This document shows, piece after piece, positions 6,389 to 15,330 of a DNA stretch of 64,000 bases. The DNA is taken from NCBI RefSeq assembly GCF_000739615.1, contig NZ_BATP01000059.1:186001-250000 (forward strand), given 5' to 3'. The notes under the pieces were generated by a model. The model saw nothing but the letters and a program-made list of their open reading frames with translations. It was not told the origin of the DNA and made no database searches. The stretch is from Haloferula sp. BvORR071. Its GTDB lineage: Bacteria; Verrucomicrobiota; Verrucomicrobiia; Verrucomicrobiales; Akkermansiaceae. The position numbers and the translations under genes were made by a program. The first letter of the stretch is position 1. Each line of letters begins with the position of its first letter.

Positions 6389-8893
6389 ATGTTGCCCAAA
6401 CCGCACTTCCTTTTGGCCGGATGGCTCCTCGCCGGCGTGGCGCTTGCCCAGAACCCCGCCGTTCCACCGCCACCAGGTGGGAATAATCCCGCTGCACCGC
6501 CGGTGCGCCCACCAGCCGATGGACCGCTGAAGCCAGCACCCGACCCGAACACGGTCGTGCAGGGCGGCTACATCCATCCGACGATCGATGGCCAGGTGCT
6601 TGCCGAGCTCTACACCGAGATGACCGGCCGCCGGGTGACCGTCAGCAATGCTGCGATCGCCGCGCAGTTCCGCTTCGTGCAACAGGGGCCGATCACCTAT
6701 GGAGAGGCTACCAAGCTGCTCAAGGATGCCGCGCTGCTCGAAGGTTTCGTTTTCGTGCCCTCCGGTGAGAACCACGACCGCTTGGTCTTCTCCCAGAATG
6801 CGCCGGGTCCGCAGAGCCTTGGTGGTGTGCCGACGATCACTGATCCGGCCGAGCTTCCCGAGGGCGAGCAACTCGTCACCTATGTGATGGCGCTCAAATA
6901 CATCAAGCCGGCAGAGATGGAGCGCACGCTGACTGCTGTGGTCCGCCAGTTCGGCAGCTACGGTTCGATCTCCTCGGTGCCGAACGCTTCGTCGATCGTC
7001 ATCACGGAAAGCTCCGCGCTGATCCGCCGCTTGCTCGAGCTCCAGAAGGAGATCGACGTGCCTTCGCAGCAGGTCGCAACCCGCTTCATCAAGGTCCAGT
7101 ACGCGGATGTCCAGGAGCTCTCCGAGACCCTGAACGAAATCCTCAATACCCAGCAGCAGTCACAGAATACCGCTCGCCCGCAGCGCGTGCAGGGTGGGGC
7201 TCCGCAGGGCGGTGCCCCCAATACCGCCGCGGTGGTCGCTCCAGGAACAGGTGGTGCTGACGGCGGCGGTGCCGGTGAAGAGGTTCCGATCCAGATCGTG
7301 CCGGCGAGCCGGACCAACGAGATCTTCGCGATGGGCCGTCCAATCGACATCGTTTTTGTGGAGACCCTGGTGCGAGGCTTCGACTCGCCGACCGACCAGA
7401 AGAATTTCCTGCGTCGTAAGCTGAAGTTCCTGGCCGTGGCCGACTTCCTGCCGGTGGCAGAGCAGGCGCTGCAGCGCGCCTTCAGCGGCAATACCCAAGG
7501 CGGTGCGGCTGGTGGCCAAGGTGGTGCGGCTGGCGGTCAAGGCGGCGGTCGAAGCGGTGCCAACTTCGGCGGCGGTGGTGGCGGCGGCAACAACCGCACC
7601 AGCGGCACCGGCAGCTCCCGCACCTCGGCGGGTGGCAGCTCGGGCAGCGGCAGCTCCTTCGGCGGCGGTAGCAGCGGCAGTTCCTTCGGCGGCGGTGGTA
7701 GCAACGGCGGCGGTGGCTCCGGTGTCACTGGTGGCGGCAATCTCGGCCAGCCCCAGGTCAACAGCGCTCCTCAATCCCTGCTGGTCGGCCGCACCCTGCT
7801 GGTGGCCGATAATATCACCAACTCGGTCGTGATCCAAGGCCCGCCGGCGAGCCTCGAAATCGTCAGCAAGCTGCTCGACGAAATCGACGTGAAGGCAGAG
7901 CAGGTGATGATTTCCTGCGTCTTCGGCCAGCTCTCGCTCGGCAAGGACCTGAACTACGGTATCGACTACCTCCGCACCGTGGAGACCCGCGGTGATAACG
8001 CGATCGGCGGTCGTGGTGGTAGCGGCGCCGGACCGATCGTCCCGCTCGATGGCAGCGCCTTCGATCCGGGTGACTTGGCCGCCACGGCTGGCTTGGGTAT
8101 CTACGGCAAGATCGGCCCGCACATGAACCTCTACCTGGAAGCCCTCCAGTCCTCGGACAAGTTCAACGTGATCTCCCGGCCGACGGTCTTCATGGCGAAC
8201 AACCAGAAGGGCACGATCTCCAGCGGTCAGCGCATCGCGGTCCCGACCAATAGCTTCAACAGCGGCACCACCGGCCAAAGCACGAACATCGAATACCGCG
8301 ATGTGGTGCTCACCCTGGAAGTCATCCCACTGGTGAACTCCGCGGATGAGGTGACCCTCCAGATCTACCTGCTGAACGACGAAGTGCTCGGCACCCAGAC
8401 GATCGAAGGCGTCGGCGAAGTCCCGAACATCGCCACCCGCCAGCTGGTCACCACCGTCACTGTGCCGAACAATGACACGATCGTGCTCGGCGGCCTGATC
8501 ACCACCCGTGATCGCAAGACCCGCTCGGGGATTCCGATCCTCAGCTCGATCCCATGGATCGGCGGCCTCTTCGGCACCACCACCAACGGCGAGGATCGCG
8601 AGGAACTCCTGATCTTCATCCAACCGAAGATCATCAACGACACCGCCAGCCTCTACGATGCCCAGGTGGACGTGGATGCCCGCTACAAGATCGATGACAA
8701 CAACCGAGCCTTCATCGACGGTCCTGGCGTCCTGCCCAGCAAGCAGACCGTGGTAGAGTCCGCCAAGGGCGGCAAGGGTGGGACACCGCCGCCCCGCGTG
8801 GTGGAAGCCACCGTCACGGAGGAGAGCAAGGCCGAGGCCAAGGAGGCTCCCCGCGCGACCACCAAGAAGAAGGGCTTCGTGAAGAATCGCTAA
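6389..8893 (+). CDS. gspD: Type II secretion outer-membrane secretin GspD
   Basis: An 834-residue protein with a signal peptide (cleavage near residue 20), an N0-like domain (about 50-130), N1-type KH domains (the VMALKYIKPAEMERTLTAVV and SSIVITESSALIRRLLELQ segments, then VQYADVQELSETLNEIL), a Gly/Ser-rich stretch at about residues 369-455, and the secretin channel domain. In the channel domain I can see VVLTLEVIPLVNSADEVTLQI, then NDTIVLGGLITTRDRKTRSGIP and IPWIGGLFG, the signature of the bacterial secretin family, ending in ELLIFIQPKII. The Gly/Ser-rich insert separates the N domains from the last N domain and channel. It is the last gene of the operon; a hairpin follows. Confidence 0.93.
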   Translation: MLPKPHFLLAGWLLAGVALAQNPAVPPPPGGNNPAAPPVRPPADGPLKPAPDPNTVVQGGYIHPTIDGQVLAELYTEMTGRRVTVSNAAIAAQFRFVQQGPITYGEATKLLKDAALLEGFVFVPSGENHDRLVFSQNAPGPQSLGGVPTITDPAELPEGEQLVTYVMALKYIKPAEMERTLTAVVRQFGSYGSISSVPNASSIVITESSALIRRLLELQKEIDVPSQQVATRFIKVQYADVQELSETLNEILNTQQQSQNTARPQRVQGGAPQGGAPNTAAVVAPGTGGADGGGAGEEVPIQIVPASRTNEIFAMGRPIDIVFVETLVRGFDSPTDQKNFLRRKLKFLAVADFLPVAEQALQRAFSGNTQGGAAGGQGGAAGGQGGGRSGANFGGGGGGGNNRTSGTGSSRTSAGGSSGSGSSFGGGSSGSSFGGGGSNGGGGSGVTGGGNLGQPQVNSAPQSLLVGRTLLVADNITNSVVIQGPPASLEIVSKLLDEIDVKAEQVMISCVFGQLSLGKDLNYGIDYLRTVETRGDNAIGGRGGSGAGPIVPLDGSAFDPGDLAATAGLGIYGKIGPHMNLYLEALQSSDKFNVISRPTVFMANNQKGTISSGQRIAVPTNSFNSGTTGQSTNIEYRDVVLTLEVIPLVNSADEVTLQIYLLNDEVLGTQTIEGVGEVPNIATRQLVTTVTVPNNDTIVLGGLITTRDRKTRSGIPILSSIPWIGGLFGTTTNGEDREELLIFIQPKIINDTASLYDAQVDVDARYKIDDNNRAFIDGPGVLPSKQTVVESAKGGKGGTPPPRVVEATVTEESKAEAKEAPRATTKKKGFVKNR

Positions 8894-8924
8894 ACACTGC
8901 GTATATACATCGCATGGCTTATTG

Positions 8925-8960
8925 GCGCCGCCGGATATCCTCCGTGCGGCGCTTCCCTTT
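8925..8960 (+). terminator. Probable rho-independent terminator of the secretion operon
   Basis: A seven-base stem (GCGCCGC at 8925-8931 with GCGGCGC at 8946-8952) is extended by four pairs (CGGA with TCCG, one bulged T) around a five-base loop, and is followed by TTCCCTTT. It begins 32 bases after the secretin stop codon. Confidence 0.6.
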
Positions 8961-9109
8961 ACTAAAGGCCCGGGCGGTGTAAGAATCCGCTTGGCGAGGG
9001 CGGAACTTTTGATTCCGGTACTTGCCAAGGCCCTTGTCCGAGATTCATTTTGTCCCGCCGGGACGCGGAATTTCCGGCCCCTGCTCACAAAAACCATCCA
9101 ATTTCGCAA

Positions 9110-10495
9110 ATGCCCGAGATTACAGAAGCGGAACTCGCACCGAACGTGAAGGCGCTGTGGCTGAAGGCCCTCAGTGCCGTTCAGACCAACAACCACGGCT
9201 ACGCCGTCAAACTGCTCCTGCCGGTGCTCAAGGATGCACCGGCCTTCCTTGACGGCCGCAAGGTGCTGCGCAAATGCGAAAGCATCGTCACCGGCGGTCC
9301 CAAGAAGGCGTCGACCGTCTTCGGAATCAAGACCGGCGGTGGCAGCGGGAAATTCTCCAGCGCGATCAAGAAAGATCCCGCCGCGGCCGTGAACCTGATT
9401 GAGGTCGAGTTGGAAAAGGATCCCTACAATACCGATCTCAATGAGCAATTGTTCGAGGCCTTCAATGCCCTCGGACTGTCTGAGAGCGCAGCTTTCGCCT
9501 TGGAGACGATCCGCCAGGGTCATCCGGAGAATCAGAAGCTGATGCACAAGCTCGCGGAGTACTACAATACCCGTGAACTCCCGGCGAAGGCCGCTGAGGT
9601 CTACCGCGACATCATCAAGCACCACCCGACCGACTCCGTCGCAATCAAGGGCGACAAGGACTGCACCGCCCGCGCCTCGATGCAAAAGGGCGGCTGGAGC
9701 GAGGGTGCCAACATGAAGGACCTCCTCAAGAACAAGAACGAGGCTGCCGAACTCGACGCCGCCGGCAAGTCGGGCCTGACCAAGGACCAGTTGGAAGACC
9801 GCCGCGATCGCCTCATCCAGAAATACAACGAGGACCCGAATCAGCTTCCCGTGGTCAAGGATCTCGCCGGTATCTTCGAGCAGCTCGAAGACTGGGACAA
9901 CGCTTTCACCTTCTACTCGTGGGGCTTCCAGCTCAGCAATGGTGACGTGGCCCTGCAGACCAAGGCCGGCCACATGAAGGACAAGGTCGCGGACGCGAAC
10001 ATGAAGGCTCTCGAGGAGCGCGCGAAGTCGCACCCCGATGATCCGGAAGTGCAGGCAATGCTCGCCGAGCGCCGCACCGCCCGCATCGCGGAAGCGGTGG
10101 AGGAAGCCAAGCGCCGCGTGGAGATCAACCCAACCGACCCGATCTCCCGCTACGAGCTTGGCCAGGCATTCTTCAACGCCGGCGACTACAGCTCCGCAAT
10201 CCCGCATCTCCAGCAGGCCAAGCGCAACCCGCACATCCAGTCCAAGGTGCTGCTCCTGCTCGGCCGGACCTTCAAGGCCAAGGGCATGTTCGACATGGCC
10301 GCCAAGCAGCTCTCCGACGCGCTCGGTGACATGGTCGCCATGGACAACACCAAGAAGGAAGTCCTCTACGAAAAGGGCCTCATCCACCAGGAGATGGGCG
10401 ACAAGGACGGCGCGCTCGATGCCTTCAAGCAGATCTACGAAGTGGACTACGGCTACCGCGACGTGGCCCAGCGCGTGGAAGCTTCCTATGCCTGA
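9110..10495 (+). CDS. Tetratricopeptide repeat protein
   Basis: A 461-residue protein without signal peptide or membrane segment. Paired helices of TPR type run through it: the N-terminal part (LWLKALSAVQTNNHGYAVKLLLPVLKDAP), a middle part (ESAAFALETIRQGHPENQKLMHKLAEYYNTREL), and a C-terminal array including DPISRYELGQAFFNAGDYSSAI and KVLLLLGRTFKAKGMFDMAAKQLSDAL. TPR arrays serve as protein-binding scaffolds; the partner is not evident. The open frame runs further upstream but ATG 9110 starts the helix-forming part and follows a long non-coding leader. A strong hairpin with a pyrimidine tail follows the stop. A cytoplasmic scaffold is the likeliest role, function unknown. Confidence 0.82.
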   Translation: MPEITEAELAPNVKALWLKALSAVQTNNHGYAVKLLLPVLKDAPAFLDGRKVLRKCESIVTGGPKKASTVFGIKTGGGSGKFSSAIKKDPAAAVNLIEVELEKDPYNTDLNEQLFEAFNALGLSESAAFALETIRQGHPENQKLMHKLAEYYNTRELPAKAAEVYRDIIKHHPTDSVAIKGDKDCTARASMQKGGWSEGANMKDLLKNKNEAAELDAAGKSGLTKDQLEDRRDRLIQKYNEDPNQLPVVKDLAGIFEQLEDWDNAFTFYSWGFQLSNGDVALQTKAGHMKDKVADANMKALEERAKSHPDDPEVQAMLAERRTARIAEAVEEAKRRVEINPTDPISRYELGQAFFNAGDYSSAIPHLQQAKRNPHIQSKVLLLLGRTFKAKGMFDMAAKQLSDALGDMVAMDNTKKEVLYEKGLIHQEMGDKDGALDAFKQIYEVDYGYRDVAQRVEASYA

Positions 10496-10525
10496 GGCGG
10501 GCTCACAGCTTTGCGATTTGATTCA

Positions 10526-10560
10526 GGGCGCGGGGATTTACCTCGCGCCCTTTCTCTTCC
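10526..10560 (+). terminator. Rho-independent terminator after the TPR gene
   Basis: Inverted repeat GGGCGCG (10526-10532) and CGCGCCC (10544-10550) followed directly by TTTCTCTTCC. It starts 30 bases after the stop codon of the TPR gene. Confidence 0.75.
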
Positions 10561-10654
10561 TTCATGGGTCATATAGGACCGATATGACTTATATGGCGCT
10601 GACCTGTTCCCGGCAATCCACCGCAAGCGGGGGATCATGCGGGCTCCATGCGGA

Positions 10655-10683
10655 AGGGGCGGCAGCCGTGCACTGCCGCCCCT
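10655..10683 (-). terminator. Hairpin downstream of the first peroxidase gene
   Basis: A perfect ten-base stem (AGGGGCGGCA at 10655-10664 with TGCCGCCCCT at 10674-10683) and nine-base loop, 39 bases past the stop of the minus-strand peroxidase gene. No T tract follows on either strand, so a terminator role is only probable. Upstream, 10567-10600 holds three ATAT-centred short repeats about ten bases apart, of unknown meaning. Confidence 0.45.
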
Positions 10684-10722
10684 CGCTTGGGCTTAGACTC
10701 CGGGGAGATTTGCGGCCTCCGC

Positions 10723-12084
10723 TTACTTCGCCTCGTAGCGGAAGGGATCGGAATACTTCGGATCCTTGGTCAGGGTCGTATCGGTCAAGGTCTTGAGGAA
10801 GGCGACCAAGGCATCCTTCTGATTCTGTGTGAGATTCAGACGGCGCGGTCCCGGCGGCGGGGATCCCGGAGGGCCGGGAGGCAGGCGCAGTTGCGGCGAG
10901 AGGTTCGGATGATTGGTCACCCCGCTGTTATAGAACTCCACCACCTGCTCCAGCGTCGCGAAGCGGCCATCGTGCATGTAAGGAGCGGTCAGCTCGATGT
11001 TGCGCAGTGATGGCACCTTGAAGAAGCCATTGTCCGCGGTGCTGCCGCTGATGCCGCCGAGGCCGAGATCCACGGAGGGATTCTCGATGCCGTTGTTGAA
11101 GATGGCGTTGCCGGGCACGAAGTTATCGCTGCCGTGGCAAGCGGCGCAGCCACCCACTGGACCTTGGAAGATCGCGCGGCCTTGGTTCTCCTGCGCGGTG
11201 AAGTTCGTGAAGTTCTGCGCGACTCCTTGGTCATACTTCGAGTTCCCGCTCACGATCGAGCGGACGAATTGGGCCAGCGCGCGGGCGATCCGGGTGCTAT
11301 TGACCTCCGGCGTGCCGAAGGCCGTGGTGAAGAGTTCCGCGTAGTAGGGCTCCACGCTCACCCGCGTCACCACGTCATCCAGAGTCATGCCCATTTCCAC
11401 CGCATTCTGGATCGGCTGTAGGACTTGCGCTTCCAGAGTCGCCGCACGTTCATCCCAGAAATAGTTTTGGCGCAGGTAGTAGCGGTTGTTGGTCAGGCCC
11501 ATCGAGTTCCGGCCGGTGAGGCCGCCATTGAAGCCCACGCTGAATCGCCGTGAATCCGAGAAGCCGTGCTCTGCCTGGTGGCAAGACGAGCAAGAGATGG
11601 TCTGATTGGCAGACAGGCGCTTGTCGTAGAATAGCACGCGACCCAGTGCCGCCCCCGCATTGGTGGTCGGATTGCTCAGCGGTGTGTTGTCCTGACCACG
11701 GATCTGCGGCGTGAGCAGGTGCGCCGGCAGGGTAGGGTTGGCGTAGTTGAAGGCGGTGGGCGGCAGGATGAGGGCATCTGCGGCGGCCGAGGACACGCTC
11801 TCCGCGAGATCCGGGTTCAATCGGTAGAAACGCTGCGGACCCTCCTGGATCAGCAGGATCTGCAAGGAGCCATTAAAGACCCGGTGGGTTTTCACATTGG
11901 TCCAGGTGCCGAGATCGCTGCTCGTCTGCAGCATCCATGCGTGGTTGCCGGGATCGCTGACATCGAGCACGAAGCCGCTCTCCGCGCGGCTGAACTGCAC
12001 GCTGCTATTCGTCACCGGCACTTGGACAGCCACTTGGGCCAGGGCGGGAAGTGTGAGAACCGGGAGCAAGAGGATCGTTTTCAC
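10723..12084 (-). CDS. Di-heme cytochrome c peroxidase (MauG/CcpA family) with extra N-terminal domain
   Basis: A 453-residue secreted protein. After a signal peptide (cleaved near residue 16) comes a domain of about 80 residues with the pattern WMLQTSSDLGTWTNV and QRFYRLNP, a small beta domain often attached to secreted verrucomicrobial proteins. The rest is the di-heme peroxidase fold: heme-binding CSSCH at about residue 165 and CAACH at about 313, with AEHGFSDSRRFSVG, the NRYYLRQNYFWDERAATLEAQ segment and TAPYMHDGRF, which carries the Met ligand region. Such enzymes reduce peroxide or act on small substrates in the periplasm using cytochrome electrons. A Pro/Gly-rich loop near residue 410 is unique to this copy. 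Its paralogue lies directly upstream in the same direction. Confidence 0.9.
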   Translation of the reverse strand: MKTILLLPVLTLPALAQVAVQVPVTNSSVQFSRAESGFVLDVSDPGNHAWMLQTSSDLGTWTNVKTHRVFNGSLQILLIQEGPQRFYRLNPDLAESVSSAAADALILPPTAFNYANPTLPAHLLTPQIRGQDNTPLSNPTTNAGAALGRVLFYDKRLSANQTISCSSCHQAEHGFSDSRRFSVGFNGGLTGRNSMGLTNNRYYLRQNYFWDERAATLEAQVLQPIQNAVEMGMTLDDVVTRVSVEPYYAELFTTAFGTPEVNSTRIARALAQFVRSIVSGNSKYDQGVAQNFTNFTAQENQGRAIFQGPVGGCAACHGSDNFVPGNAIFNNGIENPSVDLGLGGISGSTADNGFFKVPSLRNIELTAPYMHDGRFATLEQVVEFYNSGVTNHPNLSPQLRLPPGPPGSPPPGPRRLNLTQNQKDALVAFLKTLTDTTLTKDPKYSDPFRYEAK

Positions 12085-12182
12085 GATTCCACCGAAGCCC
12101 CGTCAACCGCCTGAGTGCGAGGAACTTTACCTTTCCTTCACGTCCAGCGCCCGGGTTTTACCTTAAGCTCACGTGAAGACCC

Positions 12183-13508
12183 TCACTCCGCTTGGTAGCG
12201 GAAGGGATCGGAGAACTTTTCGTCCGTGGTCACACTGGTGTCCGTGAGGGTCTTCATGAATGCCACCAAGCCGTCCTTCTCCGCTTGGGTAAGATTCATA
12301 CCTCCCCGGGTCTTCTCGAAGAAAGGCAGCGGGAAGCCGAGGCCGTCCACAAACTCGACGCCCGAGTTATAAAACTCCACCACTTCCTCAAGGGTCTTGA
12401 AGCGACCGTCGTGCATATAGGGGGCGGTCAGTTCCACATTGCGCAGCGTGGTCACCTTGAAGCGGCCATCGTCAAACGTCAGCCCGGTGACCCCGCCGAC
12501 CCCTTTGTCGACGATTGGAAGCTCCAGCCCGTTTTTACTGGGAGCTATCGTTGTGAAGTTCACGTTTGAATGACAAGTACTGCAGCGATTGCTGAAGACC
12601 TCGCGGCCCAGCAACTCCTGCGGCGTGAAATTCGCGAAGTTGGTTTCCTGGGCGATATCGAGCTTCGTGTTGGCGGACGAAATCGAGCGGATGAACTGGG
12701 CCAGCGCACGCGAAATCCGGGTGCTGTTGATCTCCGCGGTACCGAAGGCCGCAGTGAAGAGCTCGGCATAAAAGGGCTCTGCCGAGAGGCGCTCCACAAC
12801 GATGGGCAGTGTTGTCCCCATCTCAATGGGATCCTGGATCGGCATGAGCACTTGGACCTCCAGACTCGCGGCGCGCTCATCCCACAAGTACTTCCCGCCG
12901 AGGTGGTATCTTGTATTGGTGAGTCCCATCGAATTGCGGTGGGTCTTTTCGCCGGCAAAGCCGACACTTAAGGGCCGGGTATCCGCGAAGCCGTGCTCGG
13001 CCTGATGGCAGGAGGCACATGAGGTGCTTTGATTCGCGGAGAGCCGCTTGTCGTAGAATAGCACCCTGCCCAAGGTGGCTCCCGTGTTGGTCACCACGTT
13101 GTCAGCCGGTTGGTTGTCCAAGGCCCCGACTTGGCTTGCGAACACCGGGGGAAATACTGGATTCGCGTAGTTGAAAGGCGTGGCTGGCAGCCGCAATGCC
13201 CGTGCGGCGCTGGATGGCAGGGGCTGCGCGAGCTCCGGGTTCAAGCGGTAGAATTGCTTCCGGTCGGCACCGGCGGCCGGAACCCGTAGCACGCCGTTGA
13301 AGACGCGATGGGTCGGTCCATCCGCCCATGCCTTGAGGTCGCTGCTGCTTTGGAGCATCCAGGCACGGTTACCCGGATCCTTGATCTCAAGGAAGTGGCT
13401 ATCGCCTGCCACCGATAACAGCAATCCGGGTTTCTCCGCTAGGAGTGCCGGAGACGTTTGCCCGGCGGCCGACATGACGCAGATGGCAAGGAGGAGATAT
13501 GCCTTCAT
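12183..13508 (-). CDS. Di-heme cytochrome c peroxidase (paralogue), with extra N-terminal domain
   Basis: A 441-residue secreted protein, colinear over its whole length with the gene downstream of it. It has a signal peptide, the same N-terminal W-rich domain (WMLQSSSDLKAWAD, KQFYRLNPELAQ), heme motifs CASCH at about residue 163 and CSTCH at about 309, AEHGFADTRPLSVGF, and TAPYMHDGRF. A 98-base gap with no terminator separates it from the next copy, so the two may be co-transcribed. Both genes lack cytochrome partners nearby. The two copies differ in the loop between the second heme and the C terminus, which may mean different substrates. Periplasmic peroxidase is the standard reading, but MauG-like oxidation of a protein substrate cannot be excluded. 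Confidence 0.9.
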   Translation of the reverse strand: MKAYLLLAICVMSAAGQTSPALLAEKPGLLLSVAGDSHFLEIKDPGNRAWMLQSSSDLKAWADGPTHRVFNGVLRVPAAGADRKQFYRLNPELAQPLPSSAARALRLPATPFNYANPVFPPVFASQVGALDNQPADNVVTNTGATLGRVLFYDKRLSANQSTSCASCHQAEHGFADTRPLSVGFAGEKTHRNSMGLTNTRYHLGGKYLWDERAASLEVQVLMPIQDPIEMGTTLPIVVERLSAEPFYAELFTAAFGTAEINSTRISRALAQFIRSISSANTKLDIAQETNFANFTPQELLGREVFSNRCSTCHSNVNFTTIAPSKNGLELPIVDKGVGGVTGLTFDDGRFKVTTLRNVELTAPYMHDGRFKTLEEVVEFYNSGVEFVDGLGFPLPFFEKTRGGMNLTQAEKDGLVAFMKTLTDTSVTTDEKFSDPFRYQAE

Positions 13509-13696
13509 GGGAGCGGGGGATAGCGTGGCCTTACATTAGATGCTCCGGGATTCCAGAGTCGAGTGAAGACCCTCGCCGCAGGGGATGGGGGAACTGTTGC
13601 TTTCCCGGGATATCTTCGACGCGGGCCAAGCGGGCCAGAGAAGGTGGCTATTAAAAGCGCCCCTTCAGCACTCAATCATCCATATTCGACCTCCAC

Positions 13697-14728
13697 TCAC
13701 TCAGTCCTCTCCACTGCCGCCTGTGCCGGATCAGCCGCTTCCAGGAAGAACTGGCAGAGATCCGCATACAGGGCGTGGGAACCCTTCGAGAGCACGTGGT
13801 TGTGGTCCGCGCCTTCCACCACCCGGAACTGTTTCTTGCTGGCCGGGATGGCGGCGAAGATTTCCCGCGCTTGATCGATCCCGATGTAGGGATCTTGGTC
13901 ACCGTGGGCGATGAAGGTCGGTAGGCTCAGCTTCGCAGCGGCCTCCACCGGCCGAACATTGGCCGGCCAGAAGCCGGCCCGCAGCCTGGTGCCACAGCTC
14001 ACGCTGAGCGCGGCGAGCGGGCAGCAGAAATGCAGGCAGTTGGGCGTCATCTCCTCGGTCGAGCGTAGCACCGGCCGGTCGAGCGAGCTGAAGGTGGCGA
14101 TGCTGGCGACGCCCTGCCACTTGCCGGGATTGCGGGCTGCGGTCTGGAGTGCGATGGCCCCGCCTTGGGAGACGCCGAACAGGAAGGCGGGCGCTGGCAT
14201 GAAGGCGAAGCGCGAGGACGCCTCATCAAAAAGCTTTTCCACCAGCGCTGCCTCGCGGACCCCGAAGGTGCTGCAGAGAGCGGGGTGATCACCTTGGCCC
14301 GGCAGATCGATCAGGATGCAGCGGAAGCCCGCGGCGCAGAAGCGCTCGCAGATCGGCAGGTGATCCTCCTTCCGGCCGCCGTGGCCGTAGAGCAGGACCA
14401 CGGTCCCAGTCTGTTCGCCCCAGATTGGTATCGCGACGCCGCGCTTTTCGAGCTCGGCGCGCAGGATCCGTGATTTTTCGGCCTTGCCGGGTTGCTGGGA
14501 CGGGGTGACCAGCAGGCAGGGCGTCTGGCCGATTCCGGTGTAGGACTCGATCTTCAGCCCATAGGCATCCGGCTGGGCGAGGATCTCGCGGTGGTAGTCC
14601 TGCAAGGCGCGCCGCGGCGGCGAAACCATGTGCTCGGACCCAAACCAGCCGACCACCGCGAAGAGGATCAGAAGCAGGATTAGGGCAACCGCGGCGGAGC
14701 GCAGGGCGATGCGGCGGAAGCGCTTCAT
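13697..14728 (-). CDS. Membrane-anchored alpha/beta hydrolase
   Basis: A 343-residue protein. From ATG 14728 it begins MKRFRRIALRS and has one N-terminal membrane segment (AAVALILLLILFAVVGWFG), so the catalytic domain faces the periplasm. The fold is an alpha/beta hydrolase: the GHGG oxyanion segment, nucleophile elbow GVSQGG with Ser at about residue 185, the acid in HGDQDPYIG, and the His in GADHNHVL. Substrate is unknown; the layout recalls secreted acetyl-xylan or feruloyl esterases and dienelactone hydrolases. The open frame extends 38 codons upstream, but that part reads as non-protein and overlaps the next plus-strand gene. No neighbour suggests its pathway. Confidence 0.8.
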   Translation of the reverse strand: MKRFRRIALRSAAVALILLLILFAVVGWFGSEHMVSPPRRALQDYHREILAQPDAYGLKIESYTGIGQTPCLLVTPSQQPGKAEKSRILRAELEKRGVAIPIWGEQTGTVVLLYGHGGRKEDHLPICERFCAAGFRCILIDLPGQGDHPALCSTFGVREAALVEKLFDEASSRFAFMPAPAFLFGVSQGGAIALQTAARNPGKWQGVASIATFSSLDRPVLRSTEEMTPNCLHFCCPLAALSVSCGTRLRAGFWPANVRPVEAAAKLSLPTFIAHGDQDPYIGIDQAREIFAAIPASKKQFRVVEGADHNHVLSKGSHALYADLCQFFLEAADPAQAAVERTE

Positions 14729-14817
14729 GCAGGGCGACGGGGCGGATACGACACTGGCTGGCGCAATTTCGCAAGATCGCGTTTGCCACAGAGGCCTGCT
14801 GAGTCTAGGGAGGGCGC

Positions 14818-15240
14818 ATGACTCTGCTTGCCGAGAAATCATCCGTGATGGAGAAGACCCGCGAACTCTGCGCCGCGATCGCCGCGGACGAGCATTTCGC
14901 CCAACTCCAGAAGGACGTGGAGCGCTTCTTGGAGGACGATGCCGCCCGCCTGATGTACCAGACCGTGCACCAGCGCGGCGAGGAACTGCACCACAAGCAG
15001 CACTCCGGCGTGAAGCTGTCCCCGACGGAGATCCGCGAATTCGAAGCCGCCCGCGACGAACTGATGAACAACGAGGTCGCCAGCGCCTTCCTCGACGCCC
15101 AGGACGAACTGGAGAACCTCCAGAAGACGATCGGCAAATACGTCAACATGACCCTCGAACTCGGCCACGTGCCGACCGACAAGGAAATCGCTGAATCCCA
15201 AAAGGGCGGTAGCTGCGGCAGCGGCTGCGGTTGCCACTGA
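14818..15240 (+). CDS. YlbF/YmcA family protein with Cys-rich C terminus
   Basis: A 140-residue, mostly helical protein starting MTLLAEKSSVMEKTREL. The segment QTVHQRGEELHHKQHSGVKLSPTEIREFEAARDEL and the following helix match the YlbF/YmcA (Com_YlbF) family, whose Bacillus members bind Fe-S clusters and act with RNase Y. Here the chain ends in GGSCGSGCGCH, three Cys and a His within the last eight residues, a plausible metal- or cluster-binding tail. An internal Met11 could be the true start. The gene is divergent from the hydrolase and ends before a strong bidirectional terminator, so it is a single-gene unit. The family assignment is good, the function here unknown. Confidence 0.78.
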   Translation: MTLLAEKSSVMEKTRELCAAIAADEHFAQLQKDVERFLEDDAARLMYQTVHQRGEELHHKQHSGVKLSPTEIREFEAARDELMNNEVASAFLDAQDELENLQKTIGKYVNMTLELGHVPTDKEIAESQKGGSCGSGCGCH

Positions 15241-15270
15241 GCGGCTCTAACGAGCTCCAAATTTCAAAAC

Positions 15271-15300
15271 GAAAGCCCCGGTCGCGAGACCGGGGCTTTC
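15271..15300. terminator. Bidirectional rho-independent terminator between convergent genes
   Basis: A perfect 13-base stem (GAAAGCCCCGGTC at 15271-15283 with its complement at 15288-15300) and a GCGA tetraloop. T-rich sequence follows on both strands (TGTTT on plus, GTTTTG on minus). It lies between the YlbF-like gene and the convergent Trp-repeat gene. Confidence 0.92.
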
Positions 15301-15330
15301 TGTTTGGAAGAGATTCCGGCTAGACGAGGC

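Noticed and set aside
7160..10387. A 1075-codon open frame on the minus strand opposite the secretin and TPR genes.
   Set aside because: It is antisense to two well-supported genes; the translation is rich in His/Arg/Val/Leu shadows of GC-rich codons and has no domain sense.
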